Shown piece after piece: positions 43,170 through 54,762 of a stretch of 64,000 nucleotides of DNA. Position 1 is the stretch's first letter, and the number at the start of each line of letters is the position of its first letter. The DNA is from Blattamonas nauphoetae (lineage: Eukaryota; Preaxostyla; Oxymonadida): NCBI GenBank assembly GCA_033064195.1, contig JARBJD010000285.1, positions 1 through 64,000 of the forward strand, given 5' to 3'. The position numbers and the translations under genes were made by a program. The notes under the pieces are model-generated. The model was not told the DNA's origin. It worked only from the letters and a program-made list of their open reading frames with translations, and did no database searches.

Positions 43170-46100
43170 TTGAGAACTACACACCTCAACTTTGTCGCCT
43201 TTCATTCATCAGGGATTTCAAGTGTTGAACAAGACCTTAACGCTGAATGTCCGTTACAGCCTGGCAATTCGTATCTCCTGAGGGCACTCGAACTAAATGG
43301 GTCCCCATTGAAGAAGATCTCGTTCGGACGAAATTCAAGACCAGTTGTGATTTGGCTGTCAGTTCCACCAGACACCACAACACCAGTAGTTTCTTACATT
43401 GATCTCCCTCTGGCGTCTGACCGAATTTCGCTGTTGTTCGAAGTATATGGGGTGAATTTGGACGCCCTCTCCCAAATCAGATACACCACTTCAGACGACA
43501 GTGAAGAGCCAATATCGATCGATATTTCTACTCATCACCCTCCATTTATCTGTTCATCCCTTCCAAACCACATCGTCAATCGTCAGTGACGTCATCGCAA
43601 CCTCTGACATTCAAGATCTGTTTACTGACGCTATTTTTGTTGTCTATCAGATTGAGCCGATTGATTTTAGGCCACCGAGTCCTATTGTAATCCCTGGACC
43701 GGTCTCAAGTGGTGTGTACATCATGCCCCTCACGCCACTCAGCCTCATCCCAACGATCACCTGGATTGAGTGTGACCTGGACTCATTTTCCACCGATCTT
43801 GCTCGAATATTCGTCTCCGGAACAGGATTCCTTCTTGGAACTTATTTCACCACTTTCTCAGACGGTACCCAGAACCAATACGCTGTCCAGATCAGCGTCG
43901 AAGATTACGGAATATGGACCCTTTCTTCGGACGTTATTCCCATCTCCGTGGAACCTTCGGACACAGACCTTGTGTATGACACAGTTTACAGCGACTTTAA
44001 GATTTATTGGAACGGCGTCAGACTCGTCACAGAAGTGACCTCGTTCACCGCCCCTTCCGCCTCCCCATTCATCTGTGTGACTGGAGTTTCGTACTTACAG
44101 ATGACAGTTACGTCGTTCCATCTTGAATTTATGACTAATCGTCCCTTCTCTGGGAAATTCGAGGTCACGTTTATCGGGGTGGCGGGAAAAACTTGGGCGG
44201 GCTCTTAGTCGATTCTGGCACTATTTAGCTTAATTTTCACTTCATACAGTGCCTTTACATGTTTCCTATTTTCAAAAAACGCTAAGTAAAAAACTCATAG
44301 TGTCGTGATGGGTGAGAACGGCGAAGAGTCAGGTCTGATCTGACTTACTATGACTTTCATTCTCAATTAAAGGCGAAATTACTAATATTCATCCTGTTTT
44401 ACTCTCATTTCATCAAAATTTTCGAAAGATTATACACTTCTGGACGGTGAAATGACATCGAAATTATCCTCGACGATTTCGATCCCTAAGGCGTCTCAGC
44501 CTCCTCCGTTCCCTCCGCCACCTCATCTCTTCGCCTGTGAGAGATTAAAACTCAGAAAAAGAACAAAACCATACGTTTGTCGAAGTATTCGCCATTTCGC
44601 CGGATCACGTGCTGAAGTCGTTTCATCCATTCTTTGAATATTTTAATTCGGTCTCTTCGTGATATCAGCTCCATTTGGGCAAGTATTGCGTTTGTTAACT
44701 CTTGTGTCGTTCTGTATGTTTTTTTTTCCATGTTTGATTTTAATCGCCCGAAGATCGCAAAGTCACACGGCGATATATCGGGAGAATAAGGAGGATGGGG
44801 GATGAGAGTCATCCCGCTCTCATCCAAATAGTCCGAGATCAATGCAGCTTTGTGTGGGGCCGCATTATCATAGTGAATGAATATCGGCTGTGTATCTTCA
44901 TGATTTGTCAGGTATCTGTCCATCGGGATGAGTATTCTGTCTCTGAAATAGGTTGCCGTCATCCTTGTGTTCGCCACCTGTGGTTCAACGACAGGGACAT
45001 GATCGATCCCAAAAAATAAACAAAACATGACTTTTCTGGTCCAATGATTGCGTGATATCCTCGTTGCCCCTGGATTTGGTCCGTTCACCCACACATGGTG
45101 GTGATGGTACTCGAACGTAAACTGGCTTTCATCACCGGTAAAGATATTTGTCCATTCTCGATCTTTATTCGCTTTCAGAATACGAAGTATGCGTCTAGAT
45201 TCAACCTTTCGTGTTCTTTTCTGAGCATTCGTGAGCACATGAGGGACTGCTTTGATGATGTATTTCTTGTGAGGTATGTATTTCTTGATGTGATCACGGA
45301 CGGTTGATCTTGGTTTCCTACAAACCTTGGCAATTTTCTTAACTGAGATGTGTGGATCTCGTTCCATCTCTGCCGTGATCCTAGCCGTTGTTGCCACACT
45401 TCGTGGGCGTCCGGGTGGCTTACGTGATTCCAGTCTGAAAGAACCGTCCTCTAATTTGCGGTACTGATTCCGAATTGTTTGAAGGCACGGGGGGTTTGTT
45501 GAAACTCGGAGTAAATCTGCATAGCAATCTTTAGCAGAGAGGCCTCTTCGATGATTAGCTTGTATGTTTGATCTGTCTCTGATTCTGACAGTTTCAGTCG
45601 TCATTAAAAAATGGGTCTCTCAACTCCGAAATCTCTTAAGCACAGTTAAGTCGTCATGATAACAAACGTATCTATCTCATATTTCTCATTACATCACCTC
45701 TTATTGTGACTAGGAACAACGTTCTTTTCTGAAGGCGTAAACAAGACACAAAGCATCAACCGTTTGTATGATTACTACAAAACTTCTGGTCTGATTTCGT
45801 TTCTTCTTTCTCATGATTCAACCATTTTCCACAGGATTTAGACTCTGTTCTCGTGCAGAAATGATTCACAAATCACGAGACAAGACACTGAGAACACGAT
45901 CACGTTTTCCCTTCAATCATTCGAGAATAAATCTAACGAAATGAACCATTGAGGCAAGTGAACTGTGATGAGGTGGCGGAGGGAACGGAGGAGGCTGAGA
46001 CGCCTTAGGGATCGAAATCGTCGAGGATTATTTCGATGTCATTTCACCGTCCAGAAGTGTATAATCTTTCGAAAATTTTGATGAAATGAGAGTAAAACAG

Positions 46101-49100
46101 GATGAATATTAGTAATTTCGCCTTTAATTGAGAATGAAAGTCATAGTAAGTCAGATCAGACCTGACTCTTCGCCGTTCTCACCCATCACGACACTATGAG
46201 TTTTTTACTTAGCGTTTTTTGAAAATAGGAAACATGTAAAGGCACTGTATGAAGTGAAAATTAAGCTAAATAGTGCCAGAATCGACTAAGAGCCCGCCCA
46301 AGTTTTTCCCGCCACCCCGATACAGCCGATGGGACTCCACCATTCACGAGGGACATTGAATTTGTAGTTCCGCATACCGCTGCTGGTGTTGAAAGAAATG
46401 AGTTTGAGATCGATGGCAGTCAATTTCGTTACGGAACAGAATACACAATCACTTTCTTCAAAACCAAAAGTGATCAAACCGACATTCTCTCTCAACCGCT
46501 CTTCTTCACAATCCCGCCCGCTCGGCCCACTCCAATTGATGAGAGCAGCATCGTCGACCTTTCTGGCTTCGAAGATTTGAGATGTGGATATGGAACAGAT
46601 CAACCGTGTCTGAACCTCATCCAGGCCATCCACAACCAACTTACGATTCCCGAAATGTTGATTTCGTATTCTCTGCTGACGGTGAAAGTGAGAACTGGAG
46701 GAATCGCGAAGGCATATCTCGACATTCCCGTTATTAGTGATGAAATGACAATTTGGGGCGAGGTCGACAGTGGCGTCGTCCCAACCATCAAAATCCAGTC
46801 CAACCAGTGGATTTCCGTCGAACGAGGATCAAAAGAATCTGCGAGCCTCTCGCTGATCGATCTGGTGTTCGATTTTGCCTCGGAGTGGAATGTCCTGGCA
46901 TTCATTGTGATTACGAATGGAGACTTCTCGATGCTGCGTCGTGTCATCACTGAGACAACAAGCGCACACGGCACCTTCTTCTCGATCCTGCAAGGAGTTG
47001 CCTCATTCGTCGACTGCGAGCTCAAAGACATCAAATCAATCGACACTATCCTCCGCTTTCCACACCTGTCTTCTTCTCTTTTTCTCGACGCAATGAAGGT
47101 TACGAATTGTGGCCAACACGACTCAGCTTCTCTTTGTCAATTTGGATCTGGGATGACGTCGATAGAGAAACTGGACATGACAGGATGCGAAGCGGAAGAC
47201 GCACAGATCTCCCTCTTTTCGCAAACCATCTTCGCTGTCATCTCCGAATGCTCGTGGACAGCATGCAAAGGATCAAATTTTGCAGGTGCCCTATCCTTCA
47301 GCCCCTCCTCGCCCAGCACGATTATCTTCCATCATTGCAGATGGATCGATTGTTCCGTGAACAGTGCGTCACAACCAACCTGTTTGTTCCTTTACTTCAG
47401 AGATTCGGCGTATTTCAACATCGTCATGACGAATTTGACTTTTGTTAATTCTGATGAGTCGCACACGAAGCCACATCTTCTGATTTATGACGCGAACCTC
47501 AGGAGTGTCGATCTGGACAAATTTTTGTTTGATTATTGGACAGAGCCAAACATGTTTCTCGTCCAGTCGGATTACATCGATCCACAACCCATCAGTTCAC
47601 TCACAACTCACTCGTATTTCACCGCAGTGGTTGCTCCAACTCGCAACGACGAATTATTGTTCGGAATCGACAGTCCGATTTGTGGAACTGACGATCGACC
47701 ATGTGCGACAGTTGGGAGGGCACTGAGCCACACAGCCAGCGGGATTGGGGAACAACCGATTGTGTCGATTTGTGATGGTGGGAAGGCCGAGCTTGGGACG
47801 AGGATTCAAAATGAAACGATTTGTGGGGAGGTCAGAACTGCTCGTCTTGTTCTTCTGCGACACGAACTGAGTTTGGATGGAACACCATTCTTCACAACAA
47901 GTCAGGCGACGATCCACAGTGTTGTGATTGATCATTCAGCGAGCACAGCAGATGTGCTGATCAAACACGAACAGTGGCATCTGGAAATGTCGCACGTGCG
48001 CTTCTCAACGACAGCGTCGACAGCTCCGACTCTGCTCTTCGCATCGGCTGGCACAGTCGCACTTCGCTTCGTCTCGTTTGACTCGGTTGTGTTCGTCTCC
48101 TCTGCCATCTCCATCGCGACAGTCACTGAGCTGTCGATTGTGTCTCTTTCTTCTTTCAATACTTCCTTCCATTCACCTCTGTTGACCATTCGCTCGCTCG
48201 ACCCCAACATATCTCAAGCGTCGCTGAGTGGAATGAACGTCACAAACTTTTCGTTTGGTGGATCGAATGAACTGTTGATTGATGCTCGACAAGCCACGGT
48301 CTTGATTTCAGAATGCCATTTCGCTGGCCGAACTTTCGTTCCTTCTCGTTGCAACTCTGATCATCCTCAAATTGATCTTAATTTGTCTTTATCAGCCAGT
48401 CCGCTTGTCGGACATTTTGATTCTGAGAACCAATCTCGCCATCCATCCCACATGATCGCGAGCGACTCCCAACAACGATTCTCGAATTCTGTTTGTCTGT
48501 GGACAGAAGACGGAACAACACTGCGCTGCTCGTTCGACGACACTCGGATGGCACTGTCATCGCTGGAGTGGCGGGTGTCTGTGTCGTGTGATGGATTGGA
48601 AACATGGAACATGCCAGTTGTTCGTCGAGCCATTCGAGGCGATGCAAAGGCGGAATCGCGTGAGACAGTGTTGGTGTCTGTGTCGTCTGTTGTGTTTGGA
48701 GTTTTGGGAGTGATTGGAGTGAGTCTGATTGTGTCGATTGTGATTCTGTCGCAGAAACTGAGAAAGGGTTAAGTATAGGCGCAGATCCGATTTTCGCTAC
48801 GCGCAGATCTATTTTTTTGGATACGCGCAGATCCAAATGGATACACGCAGATCTAAAATATTTCTTGCTTTTTTTGTGTTTACTCTTGCCATTTCATGAC
48901 ATTTCACTCTGAATGCTCACAATTCGCTTTGACTCTCGAAAACTCTTCGCAAATCAAAATTTGTCACATCTTCACATGACTGTGTTGATCTTACCATCAC
49001 CCGTATTCTTTCAATAATCTCGACTTCTTATCCTTCCTCGATATTAGTTGGGTTGATCTGTAATTGACACAGAATGACCATCTTTTTCCATTTTCTTGCA

Positions 49101-51119
49101 CATGAGTCACCCTTCAGGCTATTCAGTGTCTGATCCCGATTACCATCCTTGTCCTCTTATCAACACATCTGCATTTCTTTTCTGTTCGAGCTCAACCATG
49201 GAGTGATGATTTCTGATTCTGTACTCGTTTGTGGCATTCATCAAATGTCAGTTCAGACAGAACACAACACAACTTATGAAAGCCGTGATGTCTGGCATGG
49301 ATCTGGACAAAGCAGGCTATTTTCCGCAGCTATCAGAGTCGAAAAGCATTTCCTGCTCAGTGGTACCAGAAAGAGTAGAGGAAATGATCCAAAAAACGAT
49401 AATCAGGGACACTCACAAGAAACTGGCGAACATCAAAGAGAATGACACTGGCATGGCGATCTCTCCTCTCACACCCATCCACGCATGGGACTCAACGGAA
49501 GAAGGCACTGTTCAGTATCCTGCCCACCCACGAAGACAAAAGAACCATCGCAAAAACAGAAGAATGCGGATCCGGACCACGGAGCTCAAAATCGCGGGAA
49601 ATCTACCCAAAATGAAGGAAAAGAGCTTCTTTCTCCAGATTCACGGGAGGTTGACAGATCAATGATCTCTCCATCAATCTCTCCCGCTGCTCATCAGGAC
49701 GATGTCGAACGGAAGAAACAGAAGCATCCTCTCCGCCTCCAACAAGCCCAAGCTCAAACACTGAAACTCGATGAGGTTCGCCAGTATGTCATTTTGTTGA
49801 ATGAACTCTTGTCAAAGGCCTATTCAAGGCACGCCAACTGCACTCCCCGTTCTCCCTCCGCTCGCCATCCCATTCTCCGAAACTCCACCCACAACAGCAA
49901 AATCAGAAGCCCACGGCGAGCATCATGCTCTTCCTGAAATCCAAGAAAATGCGAAGACGTTGGAGCGGAGGGAAGAAGAGACGGGTCAGACATCGAGAAG
50001 AGAGGTCGCGCACACCAGCAGAACACACACCACACGAACAAGAACAGACAGACACGCAGATGACGGGATTCACGAATCAGAATCTTCGGAAGGACACCCG
50101 CAGAAGGAGGAGATCTCGCCTTAAAATCAGACAGCCTCGCACCGCACTCCGATCACCCCACTTTCCATCAACGCCTTCCAAATCCCTTCTGCCGTCTCCT
50201 TCTCACCCGCTCGCCTCTCCTCTCCTCGCTACAGCCTGCTCAGTCCAACACGTGTCTCACGCATCCACGACGACGACATCACGGTCACCCTCCACTCACT
50301 CCTCTCCAAATCTCCCAAACAACCATTCAGCCAAACCCTCTCCACTTTTCGATCTTCATAATACAATAGAAAGCACCATATTATCAACTCTGTCATCATC
50401 ACTTTCGAAGGCAAAAATCCTCCGCAATCCTTGGTCTTTGTCCCAGTAGTCGGGTCAATGAACATAATCATGGAACAAAGCCAGAATTCTGAATATCACT
50501 TCCAAAATCTCAACTTTAAATCGCAAAATGCGACTGTCTCGTTTTTTGGAACCACCCTGCTCGATTCATAAGTTTTTTCAATCCAATTGTTATTCTGAAA
50601 GGAAATTAAGAAACAATCGATCAATGGTGAGGTTTTTTGAGACAAAAACGAGATAGATATTCGAAAAGAACAAGCATTGTTTTGGATCTGCGCGTATCCA
50701 TTTGGATCTGCGTGTATCCCTTTTTTTAGATCTGCGCGTAGCGAAAATCGGATCTGCGCCTATACTTAACCCTGAGAAAGACGAAAGCGACAGTGACCGA
50801 TTTGAAAGTGCAAGCGAGCACGATGGAACAGAGAAACGAATCTCGTCAATCTCGTCGGTCCCATCGCCGTCGCAGCGTCTCACATCACTCCAGACGCGGA
50901 TCCATTTCGAGATCACTCGATTCTCGTCTCAGCAACTCTTCTTCTTCTTCGTCTTCGCACGAGTCATCAGTGTTGAATCCGATCGAACTCGCGATTCTCG
51001 AATTGAAGTGTGGGCAGGAAGCACTGGATGCGTCAGAGATGGTTGGAAAGGAGGACGAAGCAACGAGCGACCTGAATGACCTCTTGGAAGCTACAGGTCC
51101 AAACAAGACATCTCTCTAA
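43170..51119 (+). CDS. Large surface membrane protein interrupted by two transposons
   Basis: Host segments 43170-44173, 46323-48766 and 50781-51119. Removing the mariner element and one TA rejoins GAGGTCACGTTT-ACAGCCGATGGG in frame. Removing the 2-kb element and one 9-bp duplication turns QKLRK-GG-stop into QKLRK-TKATVTDLKV in frame. The protein is beta-rich (FLLGTYFTTFSDGTQNQYAV, then DSPICGTDDRPCATVGRALS typical of parallel-beta-helix ectodomains). It has one membrane span near the end (VVFGVLGVIGVSLIVSIVIL) and a basic, Ser-rich cytoplasmic tail ending LLEATGPNKTSL. One frame change near 43560 is unexplained (short intron or lesion). The 5' end is not found. With both insertions present the gene cannot make the full protein; the first 731-codon frame after the mariner could still express a TM-anchored fragment. 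Confidence 0.7.
44174..46320 (-). mobile_element. Complete mariner transposon with 353-bp inverted repeats
   Basis: 2147 bp, flanked by TA (44172-44173 and 46321-46322). Termini TCGGGGTGGCGGGAAAAACT. The terminal inverted repeats 44174-44526 and 45968-46320 look identical over 353 bp, far longer than the roughly 30 bp of typical mariners, and suggest recent insertion. The centre holds one intact transposase gene on the minus strand. A diverged copy of one terminus lies at 54878-55070. Confidence 0.93.
44552..45604 (-). CDS. Mariner transposase (DD34D)
   Basis: 350 residues from the ATG at 45604. N-terminal paired helix-turn-helix (LSAKDCYADLLRVSTNP, HISVKKIAKVCRKPRSTV). The catalytic triad is Asp in NIFTGDESQF, Asp in FIHYDNAAPH and Asp in SPDISPCDFAIFG, with exactly 34 residues between the last two: the DD34D hallmark of true mariners. 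No internal stop or frame change is seen, so it looks potentially active. The C-terminal codons overlap the inner edge of the left terminal repeat region. Confidence 0.93.
   Translation of the reverse strand: MTTETVRIRDRSNIQANHRRGLSAKDCYADLLRVSTNPPCLQTIRNQYRKLEDGSFRLESRKPPGRPRSVATTARITAEMERDPHISVKKIAKVCRKPRSTVRDHIKKYIPHKKYIIKAVPHVLTNAQKRTRKVESRRILRILKANKDREWTNIFTGDESQFTFEYHHHHVWVNGPNPGATRISRNHWTRKVMFCLFFGIDHVPVVEPQVANTRMTATYFRDRILIPMDRYLTNHEDTQPIFIHYDNAAPHKAALISDYLDESGMTLIPHPPYSPDISPCDFAIFGRLKSNMEKKTYRTTQELTNAILAQMELISRRDRIKIFKEWMKRLQHVIRRNGEYFDKRMVLFFF
48767..50771. mobile_element. 2.0-kb inverted-repeat transposon with 9-bp duplication (MULE-like)
   Basis: CTGAGAAAG at 48758-48766 and 50772-50780 is a 9-bp target duplication; collapsing it restores the host frame. 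Termini are GGTTAAGTATAGGCGCAGAT on both ends, and the inverted repeats run about 85 bp with internal tandem copies of 'gcgcagatc' separated by 'ggatac'. A 9-bp duplication is typical of Mutator-like elements. There is no recognisable MULE transposase; a coding-like plus-strand cargo occupies the interior. Confidence 0.9.
49231..50450 (+). CDS. Coding-like cargo of the 2.0-kb element
   Basis: Successive plus-strand frames look coding: QLMKAVMSGMDLDKAGYFPQ and RVEEMIQKTIIRDTHKKLAN (49270-49530), then RLQQAQAQTLKLDEVRQYVI (49700-49830), then LPEIQENAKTLERREEETGQ (49880-50120) and a Ser/Pro-rich end LSKAKILRNPWSLSQ (50450). Short introns probably join them, but I did not fix the borders. Hydrophilic, helical and then disordered; no DDE or zinc-finger pattern typical of a transposase. 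It may be a captured host gene. Confidence 0.45.
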
Positions 51120-51766
51120 TTCATTATTTTGCTGTTTTCTTTATTCCTGTGATTTTCTGAGTATGTCCATAGTGTTCCCAATGCAGCCATCTTTCTTCTT
51201 CTTCTTCGTCTTCGCACGAGTCATCAGTGTTGAATCCGATCGAACTCGCGATTCTCGAATTGAAGTGAATGGATCAGCGACAACAACACTGACTCTGACA
51301 TTCGATACGAATGGAGCCAAAGCAACGACAACAGAAACACTGTACAAAACGCCATCGAGTAATTTGAGATACAACACGAAATATGATGTGACCGAAGTGA
51401 AAGACCAGTCAAATCAGAAAGTGATTGTCAACTCTGGAATCACCTTCACCACAGTTCCTGAACACACTCGTCTTCTCTCGATTTCTTCTCAAGTGAATGG
51501 TACCGATCTGAATACGACAACGCTGACACTGAGTGGACATCAGATCCCAGTTGGAAGTGCAACACTGACTGTTTGTCTGTCGTCTGTTGTGGCTGGGAAA
51601 GAAACCGACTCAGACAAGATTACACTTCAAATGTCGTTCACCCGATCTGGAGATGTGTCAATTGGAACATTGTCGATCTCTCTGTACCCAACACCCAAGC
51701 TCGCCTTCGATCAGACTTATCGAATTGTGTCTCTCTCGTCCGCGAAATACATCGACACTGTTCTGA

Positions 51767-52554
51767 TAGTGGTGTTAGAAACCCGCTCTGGTTCATAAAC
51801 CCGCAACCAGCGTGATAAAACCGCCACTTCATTCATGAATTATTCTGTTTTTCTAATGTCCTCTACAGAAGTAATTAAGAAGTTTTTAGGAAGAAGTGAA
51901 AAAGAAAAACACGTTCGTGAAAAGTGACTTTCACATAAATGGGCCATGATTCAAACACAATTTGATGTTTCCAAGCCCATGACTCACTGCATGTCTTTCA
52001 GCCACAAAACAAGTGTCTTTTCTCAAATCCAAATGTTTTTCAAATCCATCCGACCATTGGGAGTGAGATTCAGCGATTCATGGATGAATCACAAAATGTC
52101 AACAATGAAGTATGTCTCTTTCTTGAAATCATACCTGTGATTATCCGATAGATAGTACATTCGAAGAAGGAGATAATATCTTGAATCGTACAGAGATTTA
52201 CGTCAAGAAGACAAAAGGACAGTGACATCGATGATTGTGCATTCAAATGAAGAATAGAAGAGAAGAAAATGAATCCGATCACTGAGACAATGTTTTTTGA
52301 AGCTCACAACAACGTACCCAACAAGAAAGCCAGAACAGAGTAGTATTTGATGACAAAGCAGAGTCTCGAAAAGGTCAGATTCAATTACGTCACTTCACGA
52401 CTGTTTTCGATAGATTTTTTCGAAAATGTGAGAAAAATAGAGGATAATGTGAACAAATGGTGAAAGAGTGAGATTATGATGAAGATCGTTCGGTTGCGGT
52501 TTTTTGGACCCCCGTTGCGGGTTTCTGAACGCGTGCGGGTTTCTAACACCACTA
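51767..52554. mobile_element. 788-bp inverted-repeat element (TAGTGGT family)
   Basis: Empty-site comparison with 59560-59610 gives TGA as the duplication (51764-51766 and, beyond the nested element, 54765-54767). Termini TAGTGGTGTTAGAAACCCGC at both ends, with 'aaacccgc' repeated inside. Same end type and 3-bp target choice (TGA) as the 475-bp element at 11318. No transposase frame. Confidence 0.87.
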
Positions 52555-54762
52555 CAGCTCGACTAGTTCTGAATTGCATTTTAATTATTCAGAAATGAAC
52601 ATAATTGTTCAGAAATGGATTTTGATTGTTCAGAAATGAACATGATTGTTCAGAAATGAATTTTAATTTTTCAGAAATGAACATGAATTATTCGTAAATG
52701 AACAGTGATTTTTCTGAAATGAACAATGATTATTCGGAAATGAACAGTGATTGTTCAGAAATGAACGGCTCTTTTTCGGCTTTATTTTAGACCACTCGTT
52801 TTAGAAAAGACTGACAGAACGAAGGGAAACACTCTTGTGTGGTGAATTATTGATGAAGCAGTTTATTCTTCAGGTTCTTCCACTCGTGGTCCTTGGTCTG
52901 GTGGCATGATTGCTTGCGGACTTGGAGCTTGTGGGCCGTTCGAATCGCGGTTGAACTGTTCTTGTGTTCGATTGAGAGCCAAATCACCTCGGCGAGCGAC
53001 AATTGGATGAAGTCTGAGAGACACAAATCTGATGGCCGCGGATATCTTACGATGAGGAATTGCACTGAGAGATTCCGAAAGATGAATCCGCAGTTGATCC
53101 TCTGTTCTGACATGAGAAGGAATCGAACTCCCACCTTTCCACATGCCAAAGACGTACTCGATCGGATTCAGCTCACAGGAATTTGGTGGAGTGAACAGAG
53201 TTGTGTAATTTTTCGATCTGATGAGCTCTTTCACCTCATCCGTCTTATGCAAGCCAACATTGTCCAGAATCAGTGTGCAGCTTTCATTCGTTCTTCTTTG
53301 AAGGGACTCAAAAAGTGAGAGGAGGAAATGTTGGAATTCAAGGGCAGACACAGTTCCTTGAACCCACGTCACATGAACAACACCCCACGCTTCAGAGATC
53401 GCTGTGATTGCAGTGAGATTTTCAGTTTGCAATCGACGAACTCGTTGAAGGCAACGCTGACCGATTGGAGCACGACCTTGATTTTGGAAGCAGGTCTTGT
53501 TGAAGGAAGTTTCGTCGATGTAGACAGCAAATCCACCTTGAGAGAATGTTGTTGCGTATCGCTGAAGATAGTCGAGTCTCGCGTCCTTTGTTTCCTCCGA
53601 ATTGCGTTCGTGTTGGAGCAGCTCGACTTTCTTCACAGTGAACTTTGTACACCCGTGTTCCACCATTTTTGGTGAAGTTAGGTGAGCATTGATTGTCGAC
53701 ACTGCAACGGATGTTCCATGATTATCCTCGACGAGAGTTTTGAGTTCTTCTCCCTTCAAGAGTGGGTTTTGAAGAATTGCATCATTCATTGATCGTGAAA
53801 TTTCTGGAGTGATTTTTCGATAGACTGCTCCCCCACGAGGTTTGGGAGCAGGTTTTCCAGATGCGATGTTGTTGATTGTTCCTTTCGAGATGTTCCACTT
53901 TTCGACAATCAAATCGTACTTCTTCCCTTCCTTCACTTCATCGAGGACCAAGTCGCGTTCACGAGGCGTGAGAATGGTGTAAGATCGTCGGGGCTTTGGG
54001 GCAGGACGAGAAGTTGGACGACCACGTTTCATCTTCTGAGGAGCTGGTAGTTCAACAAACTCATGAGGATCTTGTGGAATAAGAGGTTCAGGTGGGCTTG
54101 CACTATCAACTGCTTCAATTCTTTCTGGCAAGAGTCTTCGAAGTTCATCTTTCGATCGTTTGAGATTTGTTCGAATAAAATCTTGACTGAATCCGCCTGT
54201 GAGAAGCCCATTCTGCTGACTTTCCATCCCAGATTCACAATCAACAACTTCATCACCAAAGAACCATCCATCCGATTCGTTGAGAGATTGGTATTGTATT
54301 TGTCTTTCGGTGATCGGTGAGTTTTGAGACTCGTCAGTCTCAGATTCATCATCGATGAGAGAAAAGGAGCGTTCCATGAAATTTCACGATGGTTTTCCAG
54401 AAAAATCTTCTCCGTTTATCATCTGATGTCACATTCGAAAATGGTTACGCGTAATTTTTTGAGACAATTTAAGGGTCCGATCAACCTTTTTTCATTGTTC
54501 AGAAGACTGAATATGGTTACGAAATTGCATTTGGACAACTCATTTTGATCATTCATTTCTGAAAAATTAGTGTTCATTTCAGAAAAATCACTGTTCATTT
54601 GTGAAGAATCATTGTTCATTTCTGAACAATCTCTGTTCATTTCTGAACAATTATGTTCATTTCTGAAAAATTAAAGTACATTTCTGAAAAATTATGTTCA
54701 TTTCTGAATAATTAAAGTATATTTCTGAAAAATTACAATGCAATTCAGAACTAGTCGAGCTG
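52555..54762 (-). mobile_element. 2.2-kb Tc1/mariner-superfamily transposon nested in the previous element
   Basis: TA duplication at 52553-52554 and 54763-54764. Termini CAGCTCGACTAGTTCTGAAT. Sub-terminal zones (52580-52765 and 54540-54760) contain about ten copies each, in inverted orientation, of 'ttcagaaatgaaca' spaced at roughly 16-17 bp, likely transposase-binding iterons. It carries one long intact transposase gene. Confidence 0.92.
52863..54377 (-). CDS. DD34E transposase with long N-terminal extension
   Basis: 504 residues from the ATG at 54377. The first about 130 residues are acidic and Pro-rich with an AT-hook-like KMKRGRPTSRP. A helix-turn-helix follows (RERDLVLDEVKEGKKYDLI, WNISKGTINNIASG). 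Catalytic residues: Asp in AVYIDETSFN, Asp in LILDNVGLHK and Glu in SCELNPIEYVF, with 34 residues between the last two, so IS630/Tc1-type DD34E. The C-terminal tail is Pro-rich. No internal stop; it looks intact. The length is well above the typical 340 residues because of the N-terminal extension. Confidence 0.9.
   Translation of the reverse strand: MERSFSLIDDESETDESQNSPITERQIQYQSLNESDGWFFGDEVVDCESGMESQQNGLLTGGFSQDFIRTNLKRSKDELRRLLPERIEAVDSASPPEPLIPQDPHEFVELPAPQKMKRGRPTSRPAPKPRRSYTILTPRERDLVLDEVKEGKKYDLIVEKWNISKGTINNIASGKPAPKPRGGAVYRKITPEISRSMNDAILQNPLLKGEELKTLVEDNHGTSVAVSTINAHLTSPKMVEHGCTKFTVKKVELLQHERNSEETKDARLDYLQRYATTFSQGGFAVYIDETSFNKTCFQNQGRAPIGQRCLQRVRRLQTENLTAITAISEAWGVVHVTWVQGTVSALEFQHFLLSLFESLQRRTNESCTLILDNVGLHKTDEVKELIRSKNYTTLFTPPNSCELNPIEYVFGMWKGGSSIPSHVRTEDQLRIHLSESLSAIPHRKISAAIRFVSLRLHPIVARRGDLALNRTQEQFNRDSNGPQAPSPQAIMPPDQGPRVEEPEE

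Noticed and set aside
48767-50771. piggyBac assignment from the TTAA near both ends
   Set aside because: The TTAA lies inside the inverted repeat; the outer 9-bp CTGAGAAAG duplication explains the host frame exactly, so TTAA is not the target site.
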